A program made the position numbers and the translations under genes. DNA of 49,779 bases from a virus. How positions within the stretch are numbered: position 1 is the first letter of the stretch; the number at the start of each line of letters is the position of its first letter. Below the pieces are notes generated by a model. That model was not told the origin of the DNA, did not search any database, and saw only the letters and a program-made list of their open reading frames with translations. Location of the stretch: positions 1 through 49,779 of IMG/VR virus record IMGVR_UViG_3300017735_000014; one strand, written 5' to 3'. This document shows, piece by piece, positions 37,720 through 44,987 of the stretch.

Positions 37720-39554
37720 TGAAATACATAACTTCTATATGGGCTACTCTGGCCATTGTGATACTAGGTGTTGTAATAAGAGTATCTGATCCTTCATTTC
37801 TACAGCAATTAAGGCTTACAGTCTTTGATCAATACATAACATCTATAGAAGAAACAAAGTCAAATGATATTGTATTGTTAAATATATCAGAAGAAACTTT
37901 AGGCGTTCACGGCCAATACCCATTCCCACGACATATATATGCACAGATGATTTCTGACTTGCGTAACGCTGGTGCTGGAATGATTGGATTCACTATCATG
38001 TACCCAGAGGCCGATAGATTCGGTGGTGATGAAGTCTTCGCATCTTGGATTAAAGATAATGGTATTATATTATCACAAGATGCAGACCCAAGTGGTAGAA
38101 GCTCTACTGCGCCTTATGTTGGTTCAGCAGTATTTGGTACTGGAGACCCAATGGATTGGGTAGTACGTTATGATGGATTGGTTACCAATATACCTGCATT
38201 AGAAGAAGGAGCTTGGGGCCATGGATTAATTAATGCAATGCCTGAAATAGATGGTGTTGCAAGAAGAATACCACTACTATCTCAAATTAATAATCAACTC
38301 TATCCGTCATTTAGTTTGGAGACTATAAGAGTTATGCAGAATAAGCCGTCATATACCGTTAAGGTAAATGATACAGGTATTGAAGAAATTATACTTAGGC
38401 CCTTTCAAATACCAACAGGCAATCAAGGGCAAATCTGGTTAAATCCTAATATTAAGTTTACGGAAATAAACTACGGGTCCAGTGAGTTACCAAATCTAAT
38501 GGGGAAATCTGTACTGATTGGTTTAACTGCTTCTGGCTTGGCATCACAGATTCCAACTCCAAGTGGTATGAAGTCTGCACATTCATTACAGGCTTCTGCC
38601 ATTCAGACCATCGTTGATGGTACTCAGATAACTCGTCCTTTGTGGGCCGATATACTAGAGATAGTGAGTATGATAGTGGGTTCGATACTGATTGTGGTGG
38701 CAGTATATTATCTTCCGATATGGATTTCAGGTACCACATTCTTGATCCTTTCAAGTGTTGTTGTAGGTGGATTTATTTATATATGGCAGAGCTACAGTAT
38801 ACTGTTGTCCCCTTTAAGTACCTTAATATTATATATAATAACCTTTACCTCAGCCGCGTTCAATAATTTCTATAAACAGTTTGTTTTAAGGCAACAGATA
38901 AAGAAACAATTTGAAACATACCTTGATCCTAGGCAGGTATATCTATTGCAGAAGAGTCCTGAATTATTAAAGCTCGGGGGTGAGCGTAGAGAGATGACTT
39001 TCTTGTTTATGGATATATGTGGATTCACTCCAGTATCAGAGCACTATAAAAACAACGACGATCCAGAAGGACTTGTATTACTAATCAATGATTTCTTGGA
39101 TAATATGACTAAAATAATTATGAATAATGGTGGAACAATAGATAAATATATGGGCGACTGTATAATGGCATTCTGGAACGCACCATTAGACTGTCCAAAT
39201 CACGCAGATATGGCTGTTAAATCAGCTCTTGAAATAGAGGCAAAAACAGATGAACTTAGACGAAAATATAAAGAACAGGGTTTACCCCCCATCAATGTTG
39301 GAACTGGCATCAATACTGGCGATTGCATTGTTGGTAATATGGGTAGTGAGTCTCGGTTTGATTACTCTGTCATCGGAGACGCAGTCAACCTTGCCGCAAG
39401 ACTCGAAGCCACAGCAGCAAGAGGAGAGTACATCAACTGTCCAACCATCATCTCCAGTTTCACAATGGAACAACTTACCGACTTTAAACCGAGACCAATA
39501 GGTGATATAACGGTTAAAGGTAAGAAAGAGCGTATTAAAATATACGCACCATAG
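37719..39554 (+). CDS. CHASE2-domain membrane adenylate/guanylate cyclase
   Basis: This 611-residue protein has an N-terminal TM (WATLAIVILGVVIRV) and a CHASE2 extracytoplasmic sensor (about residues 25-300, with QYPFPRHIYAQMI and GLINAMPEIDGVARRIPL). Three TMs follow at about 310-395, then a class III cyclase domain. Its metal sites are FMDICGFT (Asp near 432) and YMGDCIMAFW (Asp near 483). The purine-selecting Asp is in FDYSVIGD (near 547), and NLAARLE supplies the transition-state Asn and Arg. All expected residues are present, so it should be active; Asp at the purine site favours cAMP. It closes the curli-like operon. Confidence 0.93.
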   Translation: MKYITSIWATLAIVILGVVIRVSDPSFLQQLRLTVFDQYITSIEETKSNDIVLLNISEETLGVHGQYPFPRHIYAQMISDLRNAGAGMIGFTIMYPEADRFGGDEVFASWIKDNGIILSQDADPSGRSSTAPYVGSAVFGTGDPMDWVVRYDGLVTNIPALEEGAWGHGLINAMPEIDGVARRIPLLSQINNQLYPSFSLETIRVMQNKPSYTVKVNDTGIEEIILRPFQIPTGNQGQIWLNPNIKFTEINYGSSELPNLMGKSVLIGLTASGLASQIPTPSGMKSAHSLQASAIQTIVDGTQITRPLWADILEIVSMIVGSILIVVAVYYLPIWISGTTFLILSSVVVGGFIYIWQSYSILLSPLSTLILYIITFTSAAFNNFYKQFVLRQQIKKQFETYLDPRQVYLLQKSPELLKLGGERREMTFLFMDICGFTPVSEHYKNNDDPEGLVLLINDFLDNMTKIIMNNGGTIDKYMGDCIMAFWNAPLDCPNHADMAVKSALEIEAKTDELRRKYKEQGLPPINVGTGINTGDCIVGNMGSESRFDYSVIGDAVNLAARLEATAARGEYINCPTIISSFTMEQLTDFKPRPIGDITVKGKKERIKIYAP

Positions 39555-39595
39555 CCCTTATAACCAAAATGTGTGACAAATATGTTACATATTCC

Positions 39596-39663
39596 AAAAT
39601 AATATAAAAAAATGCAATTATTTTTACTTAGCGTGTTTACATATGCTCTAAATGTGATATAAT
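39596..39663 (+). repeat. 68-bp promoter repeat, copy 2
   Basis: Ungapped match to 5611-5678, 61 of 68 positions identical by my count. It carries the A/T-rich upstream block, the -35 and the -10 at the same offsets. The stretch 39555-39595 before it, CCCTTATAACCAAAATG onwards, has no gene. Confidence 0.8.
39636..39663 (+). promoter_or_regulatory. Sigma70-type promoter P9
   Basis: TTTACA at 39636-39641, 16-bp spacer, ATGTGA-TATAAT with the -10 at 39658-39663. It initiates the small-gene region after the curli-like operon, separating their expression. Confidence 0.8.
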
Positions 39664-39698
39664 GGTACCATAAATTAATGAAACAAGTGAGAGAAAAT

Positions 39699-39971
39699 AT
39701 GACTATGAATAACCTAATCAAAGAAATTAACGGCCTAGACCTAGAGTCAATGAATGCATTAATCCCAGTGTTTAATGCCCGAATGAAGGTATTACGTTCT
39801 ATTAAACAGGCCTCAGCCAAAGCACAATTTTCGGTAGGTGACTCTGTATTCTTTACTTCAAGAGGTCAGAAAGTGACCGGTAAGGTAATCAAGATAATGC
39901 CCAAAAACATCAAGGTTGAAACAATGACTGGTCTTTGGAAAGTTGCTCCATCATTATTGAGTGCAGCATAA
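39699..39971 (+). CDS. KOW/SH3-like small protein
   Basis: This 90-residue protein starts at ATG 39699 with GTGAGAGAAAAT upstream; ATG 39678 would have no RBS. A helical N-terminus (NLIKEINGLDLESMNALI) leads to a beta domain, FSVGDSVFFTSRGQKVTG-KVIKIMPKNIKV, typical of KOW-type barrels that bind nucleic acid. Similar proteins occur in marine T4-like phages. TAATG junction to the next gene. Confidence 0.75.
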   Translation: MTMNNLIKEINGLDLESMNALIPVFNARMKVLRSIKQASAKAQFSVGDSVFFTSRGQKVTGKVIKIMPKNIKVETMTGLWKVAPSLLSAA

Positions 39972-40153
39972 TGCAGTACTTAAAAGAAATCACTGATTGG
40001 GGGGATTCAACTCCCAATCATACCTACATCGTTAATGATGCAGGTCACTTGGCAGGATATGTCAAGACTGGAACTCGTGAGGAGATTTGGTTTAAATCTC
40101 CCATGAAGCAATTCAGTAAATCCCGTAGACGTTTTGTAAAACTTAAGAGGTAG
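39971..40153 (+). CDS. 60-residue hypothetical protein
   Basis: This short protein has TYIVNDAGHLAGYVKTGTREE, then WFKSPMKQFSKSRRRF and a basic end. The beta-hairpin-like N-terminal part and Lys/Arg tail suggest nucleic-acid contact. It is coupled to the previous gene by TAATG. No family is recognised. Confidence 0.62.
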   Translation: MQYLKEITDWGDSTPNHTYIVNDAGHLAGYVKTGTREEIWFKSPMKQFSKSRRRFVKLKR

Positions 40154-40158
40154 TAAAT

Positions 40159-40587
40159 ATGCCATTACTCGTTATGAAAGGACGAATGAAAAACAAAGCC
40201 AAGATTGTAACCTATATTGGTAACCTATGTAAGGAACTCGGTATTAACCGTATGCATTCTAAGGTGATCTTTCTTAACTTTAAAACACAGCTTGAAGAAG
40301 ATGCTCAAGGCTTGTGTTGGGGTGATATGAAAAAGGGATACTGTGATATACAAATCTCTCGTACTGAAGAGGGTAATCCACTTCCCTTTGAACAAATGAT
40401 GCAGACAATAGCCCATGAAATGGTGCATGCAAAACAATACTTCCGAGGGGAGTTAAATTCATACGGCTCTCGTGTATGGAAAGGTCGTAATGCAGAGGGT
40501 TGGAAATATGAAAACCAACCATGGGAACGTGAAGCTTTCAGGCTTGAAGAGAAATTATACAATAAATGTTGGCCGAAAAATAATTAA
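40159..40587 (+). CDS. SprT-like zinc metalloprotease
   Basis: This 142-residue protein has the metal-binding motif AHEMVHAKQY (His86, Glu87, His90 of HExxH). GRNAEGWKYENQPWEREAF near the end matches SprT-like phage proteins, with Glu as possible third ligand. The family includes DNA-protein-crosslink proteases, which suggests a replication or repair role (inference). No signal peptide. It ends 19 nt before the promoter P10 region. Confidence 0.8.
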   Translation: MPLLVMKGRMKNKAKIVTYIGNLCKELGINRMHSKVIFLNFKTQLEEDAQGLCWGDMKKGYCDIQISRTEEGNPLPFEQMMQTIAHEMVHAKQYFRGELNSYGSRVWKGRNAEGWKYENQPWEREAFRLEEKLYNKCWPKNN

Positions 40588-40606
40588 AAATAATTGCAGA
40601 AACGTG

Positions 40607-40635
40607 TTGACAGCCCTTCAAAATAGTGTTATAAT
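40607..40635 (+). promoter_or_regulatory. Sigma70-type promoter P10 (with shared upstream block)
   Basis: TTGACA at 40607-40612, 17-bp spacer, GTGT-TATAAT with the -10 at 40630-40635. CAGAAACGTGTTGACAGC starts at 40597, as at P8 and P11. It drives the gene at 40666. Confidence 0.82.
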
Positions 40636-40665
40636 GGTTACATAAAGTGAATTAAGGAGTATATT

Positions 40666-40872
40666 ATGAGTATGAATGATGATAAATTATTGAGTGTTTC
40701 AGAGCCAAAGGTCATGCAGTCAGCTGCTGGTTATTACATTGGCCAGTCATGTGAGGTAGAATACTACTGGAGTGACGGAACCACTTCGGTTGGTACCGAG
40801 CCCTATGACAGACTGTCTGGGTATTTTGCAACGCCTCAACAGGCAGAACTTTATTTGATGGAGGTAGCGTAA
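40666..40872 (+). CDS. 68-residue hypothetical protein
   Basis: This soluble protein has SVSEPKVMQSAAGYYIGQSC, then VEYYWSDGTTSVGTEPYDRLSGYFATP, shown here only by its ends VEYYWSDG and YFATPQQAELY. The layout suggests a small beta sheet with a C-terminal helix. RBS AAGGAG precedes. It overlaps the next gene by one base. No family known. Confidence 0.65.
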   Translation: MSMNDDKLLSVSEPKVMQSAAGYYIGQSCEVEYYWSDGTTSVGTEPYDRLSGYFATPQQAELYLMEVA

Positions 40873-41261
40873 TGACTACTCGTGTAACATATTATCCCTC
40901 AACCAATGATGGATGTGGCTCTAGCCGACAAGGTGAAATGACTGCATCTTATAATGATCTAATTGAAATGTTTGGCCAACCTGAGGAATACATCTCAGGC
41001 GATGGAAAATGTACATTTGAGTTTGTAATTGAATACGAAGTTGAAGATGAGTTTGGTGTTGAATCATCATACTTTACTCTATATGATTGGAAAGGCAATC
41101 GTCCTTATAATGATTCTGAAGAGTTTCTAGTTCACATTGGTGGAAAGAAATTTGAGGATCAATGGGCCGCTAAAAGAGCCCTTGAATTATTTAAAAAGAC
41201 AGATGTACGTTATGGGCATGACCATAGTGTGTTGTGTCATGGTTATAGTCATGCTTACTAA
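40872..41261 (+). CDS. 129-residue hypothetical protein
   Basis: This soluble acidic protein has CTFEFVIEYEVEDEFGVESSYF, given here as FVIEYEVEDEF, then YFTLYDWKGNRPYND and a helix WAAKRALELFKKTDV. It ends with several His/Tyr residues (HDHSVLCHGYSHAY). The fold is possibly a beta-sandwich; function unknown. TAATG with the previous gene. Confidence 0.65.
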   Translation: MTTRVTYYPSTNDGCGSSRQGEMTASYNDLIEMFGQPEEYISGDGKCTFEFVIEYEVEDEFGVESSYFTLYDWKGNRPYNDSEEFLVHIGGKKFEDQWAAKRALELFKKTDVRYGHDHSVLCHGYSHAY

Positions 41262-41269
41262 AGGATTAT

Positions 41270-41572
41270 ATGTCAGTGCCTGAATTTAACAAAAATGAGT
41301 TGGAAAACTCAAAACGAATTTTTAAGAGTGCAACTCCCAAGTATACACTAGATTGGTATTTAAAGTGGGTTGCAAGTGCGTTTGTATTAATTGCTATGTC
41401 CATTAGGGGCGTAGAAGGTATGCAAATATATGATCTATACCTATCTATTAGTGGTATTGCTCTATGGTTATGGGTGTCTATTATATGGCAAGATAGAGCA
41501 CTAATACTACTTAATGGTGTAGGTCTGATGTTTTTAATTAACAATTTAGTTAAATTAATTGCATCTTTTTAA
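41270..41572 (+). CDS. Membrane protein of about 100 residues
   Basis: An amphipathic N-terminus (FNKNELENSKRIFKSATPK) is followed by three hydrophobic segments: WVASAFVLIAMSI, LYLSISGIALWLWVSIIW and LLNGVGLMFLINNLVK. It is likely an inner-membrane protein with three helices. AAAGGA precedes ATG 41270. The function is unknown. Confidence 0.65.
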   Translation: MSVPEFNKNELENSKRIFKSATPKYTLDWYLKWVASAFVLIAMSIRGVEGMQIYDLYLSISGIALWLWVSIIWQDRALILLNGVGLMFLINNLVKLIASF

Positions 41573-41582
41573 CAGAAACGTG

Positions 41583-41611
41583 TTGACAGCATCGACACAA
41601 TGTGATATTAT
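41583..41611 (+). promoter_or_regulatory. Sigma70-type promoter P11 (with shared upstream block)
   Basis: TTGACA at 41583-41588, 17-bp spacer, TGTGA-TATTAT with the -10 at 41606-41611, the only family member with a changed -10. CAGAAACGTGTTGACAGC starts at 41573. It serves the gene at 41642. Confidence 0.78.
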
Positions 41612-41641
41612 GTACATATAAATTGAAGGAGTAAACATATT

Positions 41642-41932
41642 ATGTCAAATGAATCGTATAACCAAATCATGAAAATCCTCAAAGAGGAAAAGAAACTTTA
41701 TGATAAAGAACAGAAGGCCAAAAAGGCAGCAGCCAAGAAAGAGGCCAAGAAGTTTAAGGCAGACCAGTCCGCATTAACCAAATACGTTAAGAAGGCAGGT
41801 CACCAATCCCCAAATTCCCTAGAATGTAACAGTCCCAAAAATATGTATTACAGTGAGCAACAGACCAAAGACTATTTGGCTGGCACATCGTATATGGATA
41901 CATATCGAGCAACTTGTAATGACTGGGACTAG
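41642..41932 (+). CDS. Lys-rich helical protein
   Basis: This 96-residue protein has a highly charged helical first half (EEKKLYDKEQKAKKAAAKKE). The second half, QSPNSLECNSPKNMYYSEQQ and TYRATCNDWD, has two cysteines. RBS AAGGAG lies 10 nt upstream. No family is known. It is the first gene of a chain of small genes. Confidence 0.62.
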   Translation: MSNESYNQIMKILKEEKKLYDKEQKAKKAAAKKEAKKFKADQSALTKYVKKAGHQSPNSLECNSPKNMYYSEQQTKDYLAGTSYMDTYRATCNDWD

Positions 41933-41939
41933 TCGTACC

Positions 41940-42077
41940 ATGCGTAGAGTATTTGCTCTACAAAAGGCTAGGGATAGAGCAACTAACCCTGACTTTAAAA
42001 AGTTATGGGAAGATAAGTTGCAAGAATTAATTAAACTCGCCGAACAAGGCAGGAGTTCTTATGACACAATACACTAA
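41940..42077 (+). CDS. 45-residue basic helical protein
   Basis: From ATG 41940 the frame codes MRRVFALQKARDRATNP and FKKLWEDKLQELIKLAEQG. An in-frame ATG at 41922 would overlap the previous stop. Neither start has a good RBS. It fills the gap before the next gene and overlaps it by 17 nt, so it is probably real. Confidence 0.5.
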   Translation: MRRVFALQKARDRATNPDFKKLWEDKLQELIKLAEQGRSSYDTIH

Positions 42078-42330
42078 ATCGGTAGAAAGGCAAAAAATCA
42101 AAATGGAAGCCGAGGCCTGGGCAACATCTGTAAAAAGTATTCATGCACATTCATTAGATAGCATGCATTATGACGACAGACCAGAGGATACCATTGACGG
42201 TCAGTGTGTAACCGATACTGAATTCAATAGTGGCGTAGTAGAGCGTAGGCAGAACGGCAGATTAATACATACCTTCGGTAAAAAACTTACTGGCCAAGAA
42301 TTGATAGATGAATATGAGAGGAAAACATAA
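42061..42330 (+). CDS. 89-residue hypothetical protein
   Basis: ATG 42061 follows AGGCAGGAGTTCTT. The product has a helical start (KSVERQKIKMEAEAWATS), an acidic middle (DDRPEDTIDGQC) and GVVERRQNGRLIHTFGKKL. No family is recognised. One-base overlap with the next gene. Confidence 0.65.
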   Translation: MTQYTKSVERQKIKMEAEAWATSVKSIHAHSLDSMHYDDRPEDTIDGQCVTDTEFNSGVVERRQNGRLIHTFGKKLTGQELIDEYERKT

Positions 42331-42743
42331 TGAGTATAGAACCAATGTTAAAAAAGCCAAAACTATTTAGACGCACTGTTATGGGTATTGTAAGTGCCTG
42401 GAGACGCGTCATGGACGTTAAATATAACCCCCTAAAGTACATTCCAGACCCAAGTCTGCAAACATATTTCATGTTAGTATTGTTTACTGTATGGAGTGTA
42501 TTTTTTGGATTCCTAGCGGCAAACTATCTAGGATTCTTTAATTACAATACAGTGGTCAGTATTATTGCTCACTGTGCAGTGTTAGTTCCACTAGCATTAA
42601 CTAATGCAATCTTTATTGATGCAGAACGTGATGGTCATAAGTGGTTAAAGGAATGGAAAGAAGAACAAAGCCGATATAAATTACTTGTAAACCGACTTAA
42701 AACTAAGAACCTGACCCTATGGGATCCAAGTAAGGAGGCATAA
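42330..42743 (+). CDS. Conserved phage membrane protein (2 TM)
   Basis: This 137-residue protein has a basic N-terminus, then YNPLKYIPDPSLQTYFMLVL, leading into TM1 (LVLFTVWSVFFGFLAANYLG). TM2 is TVVSIIAHCAVLVPLALTNA, followed by FIDAERDGHKWLKEWKEEQ. The KYNPLKYIPDPS and IDAERDG signatures are ones I recall from cyanophage proteins of unknown function. Both ends overlap neighbours by one base. Confidence 0.75.
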   Translation: MSIEPMLKKPKLFRRTVMGIVSAWRRVMDVKYNPLKYIPDPSLQTYFMLVLFTVWSVFFGFLAANYLGFFNYNTVVSIIAHCAVLVPLALTNAIFIDAERDGHKWLKEWKEEQSRYKLLVNRLKTKNLTLWDPSKEA

Positions 42744-43051
42744 TGCGTAATTCTATTGGAAGTTTAAGATATGATATGTATGGCAGAAAGCGTAAGACAC
42801 CTGCATTAAACAAACCACGTAGGCCTAAAGCAGATTTTAAACCTATGGTGCATGAACAGACTTTGGCAGAGAAGATGTCAGCAGAACACAGAACCAAATA
42901 CCCCTCAGCCGAAATGTCAAGTACATATACACCTAATAAAGATCAATCATGGAAGCAAGAAGCTTCTAAAAACTTTACAGTCGCACCTGCATACAACAAA
43001 GGTGCATATCAAGTGATACCTCGCAAAGATGTAGAGCACATTGGGAGATAA
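42743..43051 (+). CDS. Basic disordered-looking conserved phage protein
   Basis: This 102-residue protein is rich in Arg, Lys, Pro and Thr: RKRKTPALNKPRRPKADFKP and TLAEKMSAEHRTKYPS. The C-terminus has YNKGAYQVIPRKDVEHIG. It is likely extended, with a short ordered end. I recall a similar protein following the previous one in related phages. RBS AAGGAGG. Confidence 0.68.
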   Translation: MRNSIGSLRYDMYGRKRKTPALNKPRRPKADFKPMVHEQTLAEKMSAEHRTKYPSAEMSSTYTPNKDQSWKQEASKNFTVAPAYNKGAYQVIPRKDVEHIGR

Positions 43052-43057
43052 ATATAT

Positions 43058-43189
43058 ATGGAAACTTTTATTGGAATAGTATTATGTGGAATCGGATTTT
43101 TATTTTGTTATATGTCTAGCCACATAATCGAAGAAGAAAAACAAGGCAAAAGAATGCCTATGTTTTGGGAGAAAAAAGATGGCGAATAG
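43058..43189 (+). CDS. 43-residue membrane peptide
   Basis: ATG 43058 follows GGGAGATAAATATAT. The product begins METFIGIVLCGIGFLFCYMS (one TM, residues 4-19) and ends with a charged tail IIEEEKQGKRMP. Small single-span membrane protein; role unknown. It overlaps the next gene by 11 nt. Confidence 0.62.
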   Translation: METFIGIVLCGIGFLFCYMSSHIIEEEKQGKRMPMFWEKKDGE

Positions 43190-43439
43190 TAGTCACGACG
43201 AACACATGAGGCTTCAAGGCCTCTCAAATGATATAGTGCTTATGAGTGAGTTTATGAATGATCCAAAGACAGCACAAGTAGTTAAAAAGAAATCAGATAA
43301 TACATTTGGAGTTAGATTTGTACATAAAGGCAAGACCTTAGGTATTGAATGGTACGAAGGTAAATCTGAAGTATGGGCTGAAGAAGCCGCTGAAAATTGG
43401 ATTTTAGGAATTAAGGATATTGATCCTACAGAAGTTTAA
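43179..43439 (+). CDS. 86-residue hypothetical protein
   Basis: Helical start (HDEHMRLQGLSNDIVLMSEF), then a beta hairpin, TFGVRFVHKGKTLGIEWYEGK, and a helix EEAAENWILGIKDI. Soluble. No known family. Followed directly by the strong hairpin and promoter P12, so it is the last gene of the P11 unit. Confidence 0.65.
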   Translation: MANSSHDEHMRLQGLSNDIVLMSEFMNDPKTAQVVKKKSDNTFGVRFVHKGKTLGIEWYEGKSEVWAEEAAENWILGIKDIDPTEV

Positions 43440-43445
43440 GCTTGT

Positions 43446-43503
43446 GGGCCGAGTAACATTGCACTCCTTTATTTATAATTATGTTACTCGGCCCCTTTAC
43501 TTT
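43446..43503 (+). terminator. Terminator with 14-bp stem
   Basis: GGGCCGAGTAACAT (43446-43459) and ATGTTACTCGGCCC (43481-43494) pair perfectly across a 21-nt loop, followed by CTTTACTTTT. It ends the P11 transcription unit and abuts promoter P12, whose -35 begins 2 nt after the stem. Confidence 0.85.
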
Positions 43504-43524
43504 TGCATAAAAGTGTGATATAAT
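43496..43524 (+). promoter_or_regulatory. Sigma70-type promoter P12
   Basis: TTTACT at 43496-43501, 17-bp spacer, TGTGA-TATAAT with the -10 at 43519-43524. The -35 is formed by the T-rich tract of the terminator. It drives the gene at 43549. Confidence 0.78.
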
Positions 43525-43548
43525 AACATATATTATTAAGGAGATATT

Positions 43549-44736
43549 ATGGCGACAGCAACAGAAATAGCGGCTAAGAAAAAGGCCAAGAGGTCAGAGA
43601 AAAGATCCAAAAGACTTTCTCTTGATCAAATTCATATGGGCCCTGAACCATTCTGGGAAGAAGGGGTAACAAAGAAATATACTCAATCAGAAGTAAATGT
43701 TGAGTGGACCAAAGCAGCACACTGGTATAACTATTACTACAAACTTAAAGATTACATACCTTATGTAATTAGATATGCTGAAGATATTGGGTTTGATACA
43801 GATCAAATTAAAGCTCTGAAAGCATGCCAAGATTATAAATTAGTTGGTAGTTGTAAAGCTGTAATACGTTTACACTATCGTGGATGGGAACATACCGAAG
43901 AACAGTATGCCAAAGTTAAAACACATCTATTGGAACAGGTAGAAGAAGGCAAGATTTTACTACTAGAAAAGAAAGAAGAAACTAAAAATGCCCCACCTGT
44001 TATCTCTATTGCTGAGAGAACCAGACGCAAAATGATGGATACAATCTATGCAGCATGGGATGAAACAATTGTTGATGGCTGGATGGATAACAAATACAAA
44101 GAGAAGCTTGATGTCTATAGTTTATTTAAAGAACATCAATTAAAGGGCAATGCAATTGCTCCATTTCAAAGAATCATTCAATCAAATTATGATGAAATTA
44201 GTGATGCACTCAATAAGAAGTGTGATCAATGTGTAGAGGCTTATTCGCACATTAGTCCTGCTAATAAAAGAAAAATGTTAAAACAAATGGATACTATCTT
44301 TGCTGATTTGGATTCATTGAAACTGTCATTCAAGGCTAGTAAAACCCCTCGTATTGCTAAGAGAAAATCTACAGACGATCAGGTTAAAAACCTTAAATAT
44401 AAATCCGATGATACTGATTTTAAGATTGCTTCAATCAATCCTGTCACTATCCCCGGTAAAGAAACTCTATTCATCTTTAATACAAAGAATAGAACACTTT
44501 ATCAGTATGTTACCACTGCGACTGCTGGTTTTGAAATAGGTGGAACGTCTATTAAAAACTTTGAGCCTAAATTATCAAAGTGTACTAGGTTGCGTAAACC
44601 TGAGGATATTCTACCACTTATATTAACCAAGACACCAAAACAGATTGAGTCGCAGGTGTGGAAAACAGTCACAACCAAAGTAAATCCCTGCAATGGAAGG
44701 GTGAATGCTGATTGTGTATTATTAAGGACATTATGA
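43549..44736 (+). CDS. Conserved T4-like phage protein of 395 residues
   Basis: A basic N-terminus (KKKAKRSEKRSKRLS) precedes WTKAAHWYNYYYKLKDYIPY. A helical region follows with AERTRRKMMDTIYAAWDETI. A beta part carries GKETLFIFNTKNRTLYQYVT and ends in KVNPCNGRVNADCVLLRTL. I recall this protein adjacent to gp33/gp32-type genes of cyanophages, without assigned function. RBS AAGGAGATATT. It overlaps the gp33-like gene by 4 nt. Confidence 0.75.
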   Translation: MATATEIAAKKKAKRSEKRSKRLSLDQIHMGPEPFWEEGVTKKYTQSEVNVEWTKAAHWYNYYYKLKDYIPYVIRYAEDIGFDTDQIKALKACQDYKLVGSCKAVIRLHYRGWEHTEEQYAKVKTHLLEQVEEGKILLLEKKEETKNAPPVISIAERTRRKMMDTIYAAWDETIVDGWMDNKYKEKLDVYSLFKEHQLKGNAIAPFQRIIQSNYDEISDALNKKCDQCVEAYSHISPANKRKMLKQMDTIFADLDSLKLSFKASKTPRIAKRKSTDDQVKNLKYKSDDTDFKIASINPVTIPGKETLFIFNTKNRTLYQYVTTATAGFEIGGTSIKNFEPKLSKCTRLRKPEDILPLILTKTPKQIESQVWKTVTTKVNPCNGRVNADCVLLRTL

Positions 44737-44978
44737 ATGATATTATAGAACATAAAATAATGACGAAGAAGAGATTCTCGTTAGCAGTGGAGACACTTGT
44801 ATCTAAGACACCTAACACATCTTATATAGATGCAGCGGTAATGATTATCGAGCAGAGAGGAATGGATTATTCAAACCTAAAACGTTTATTAACCGATTCA
44901 CTTAAAGCAAAGATAGAAAACGAGGCCCATGGTCTCAATTTAATTAAATCAAAGGGTGGCAACAAGCTACCAGTATAG
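44733..44978 (+). CDS. 33: gp33-like late transcription coactivator
   Basis: This 81-residue protein from ATG 44733 (AAGGACATT upstream) has TSYIDAAVMIIEQRGMDYSN, then LKRLLTDSLKAKIENEAHGLN. This parallels T4 gp33 (SYLEATTAFLEENSI, then IIEKIQSEAIDENLL). gp33 binds the RNA-polymerase beta flap and links it to the sliding clamp for late transcription. Neighbours dsbA, gp59 and gp32 strongly support the call. It is shorter than T4 gp33, which lacks nothing essential in this alignment. Confidence 0.85.
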   Translation: MNDIIEHKIMTKKRFSLAVETLVSKTPNTSYIDAAVMIIEQRGMDYSNLKRLLTDSLKAKIENEAHGLNLIKSKGGNKLPV

Positions 44979-44987
44979 GAGAATATT

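Noticed and set aside
39250-39501. Frames on both strands inside the cyclase domain
   Set aside because: The cyclase frame has all family motifs here; the others are shadows.
40225-40562. Three minus-strand frames opposite the SprT-like gene
   Set aside because: All mirror a conserved metalloprotease; none has an RBS.
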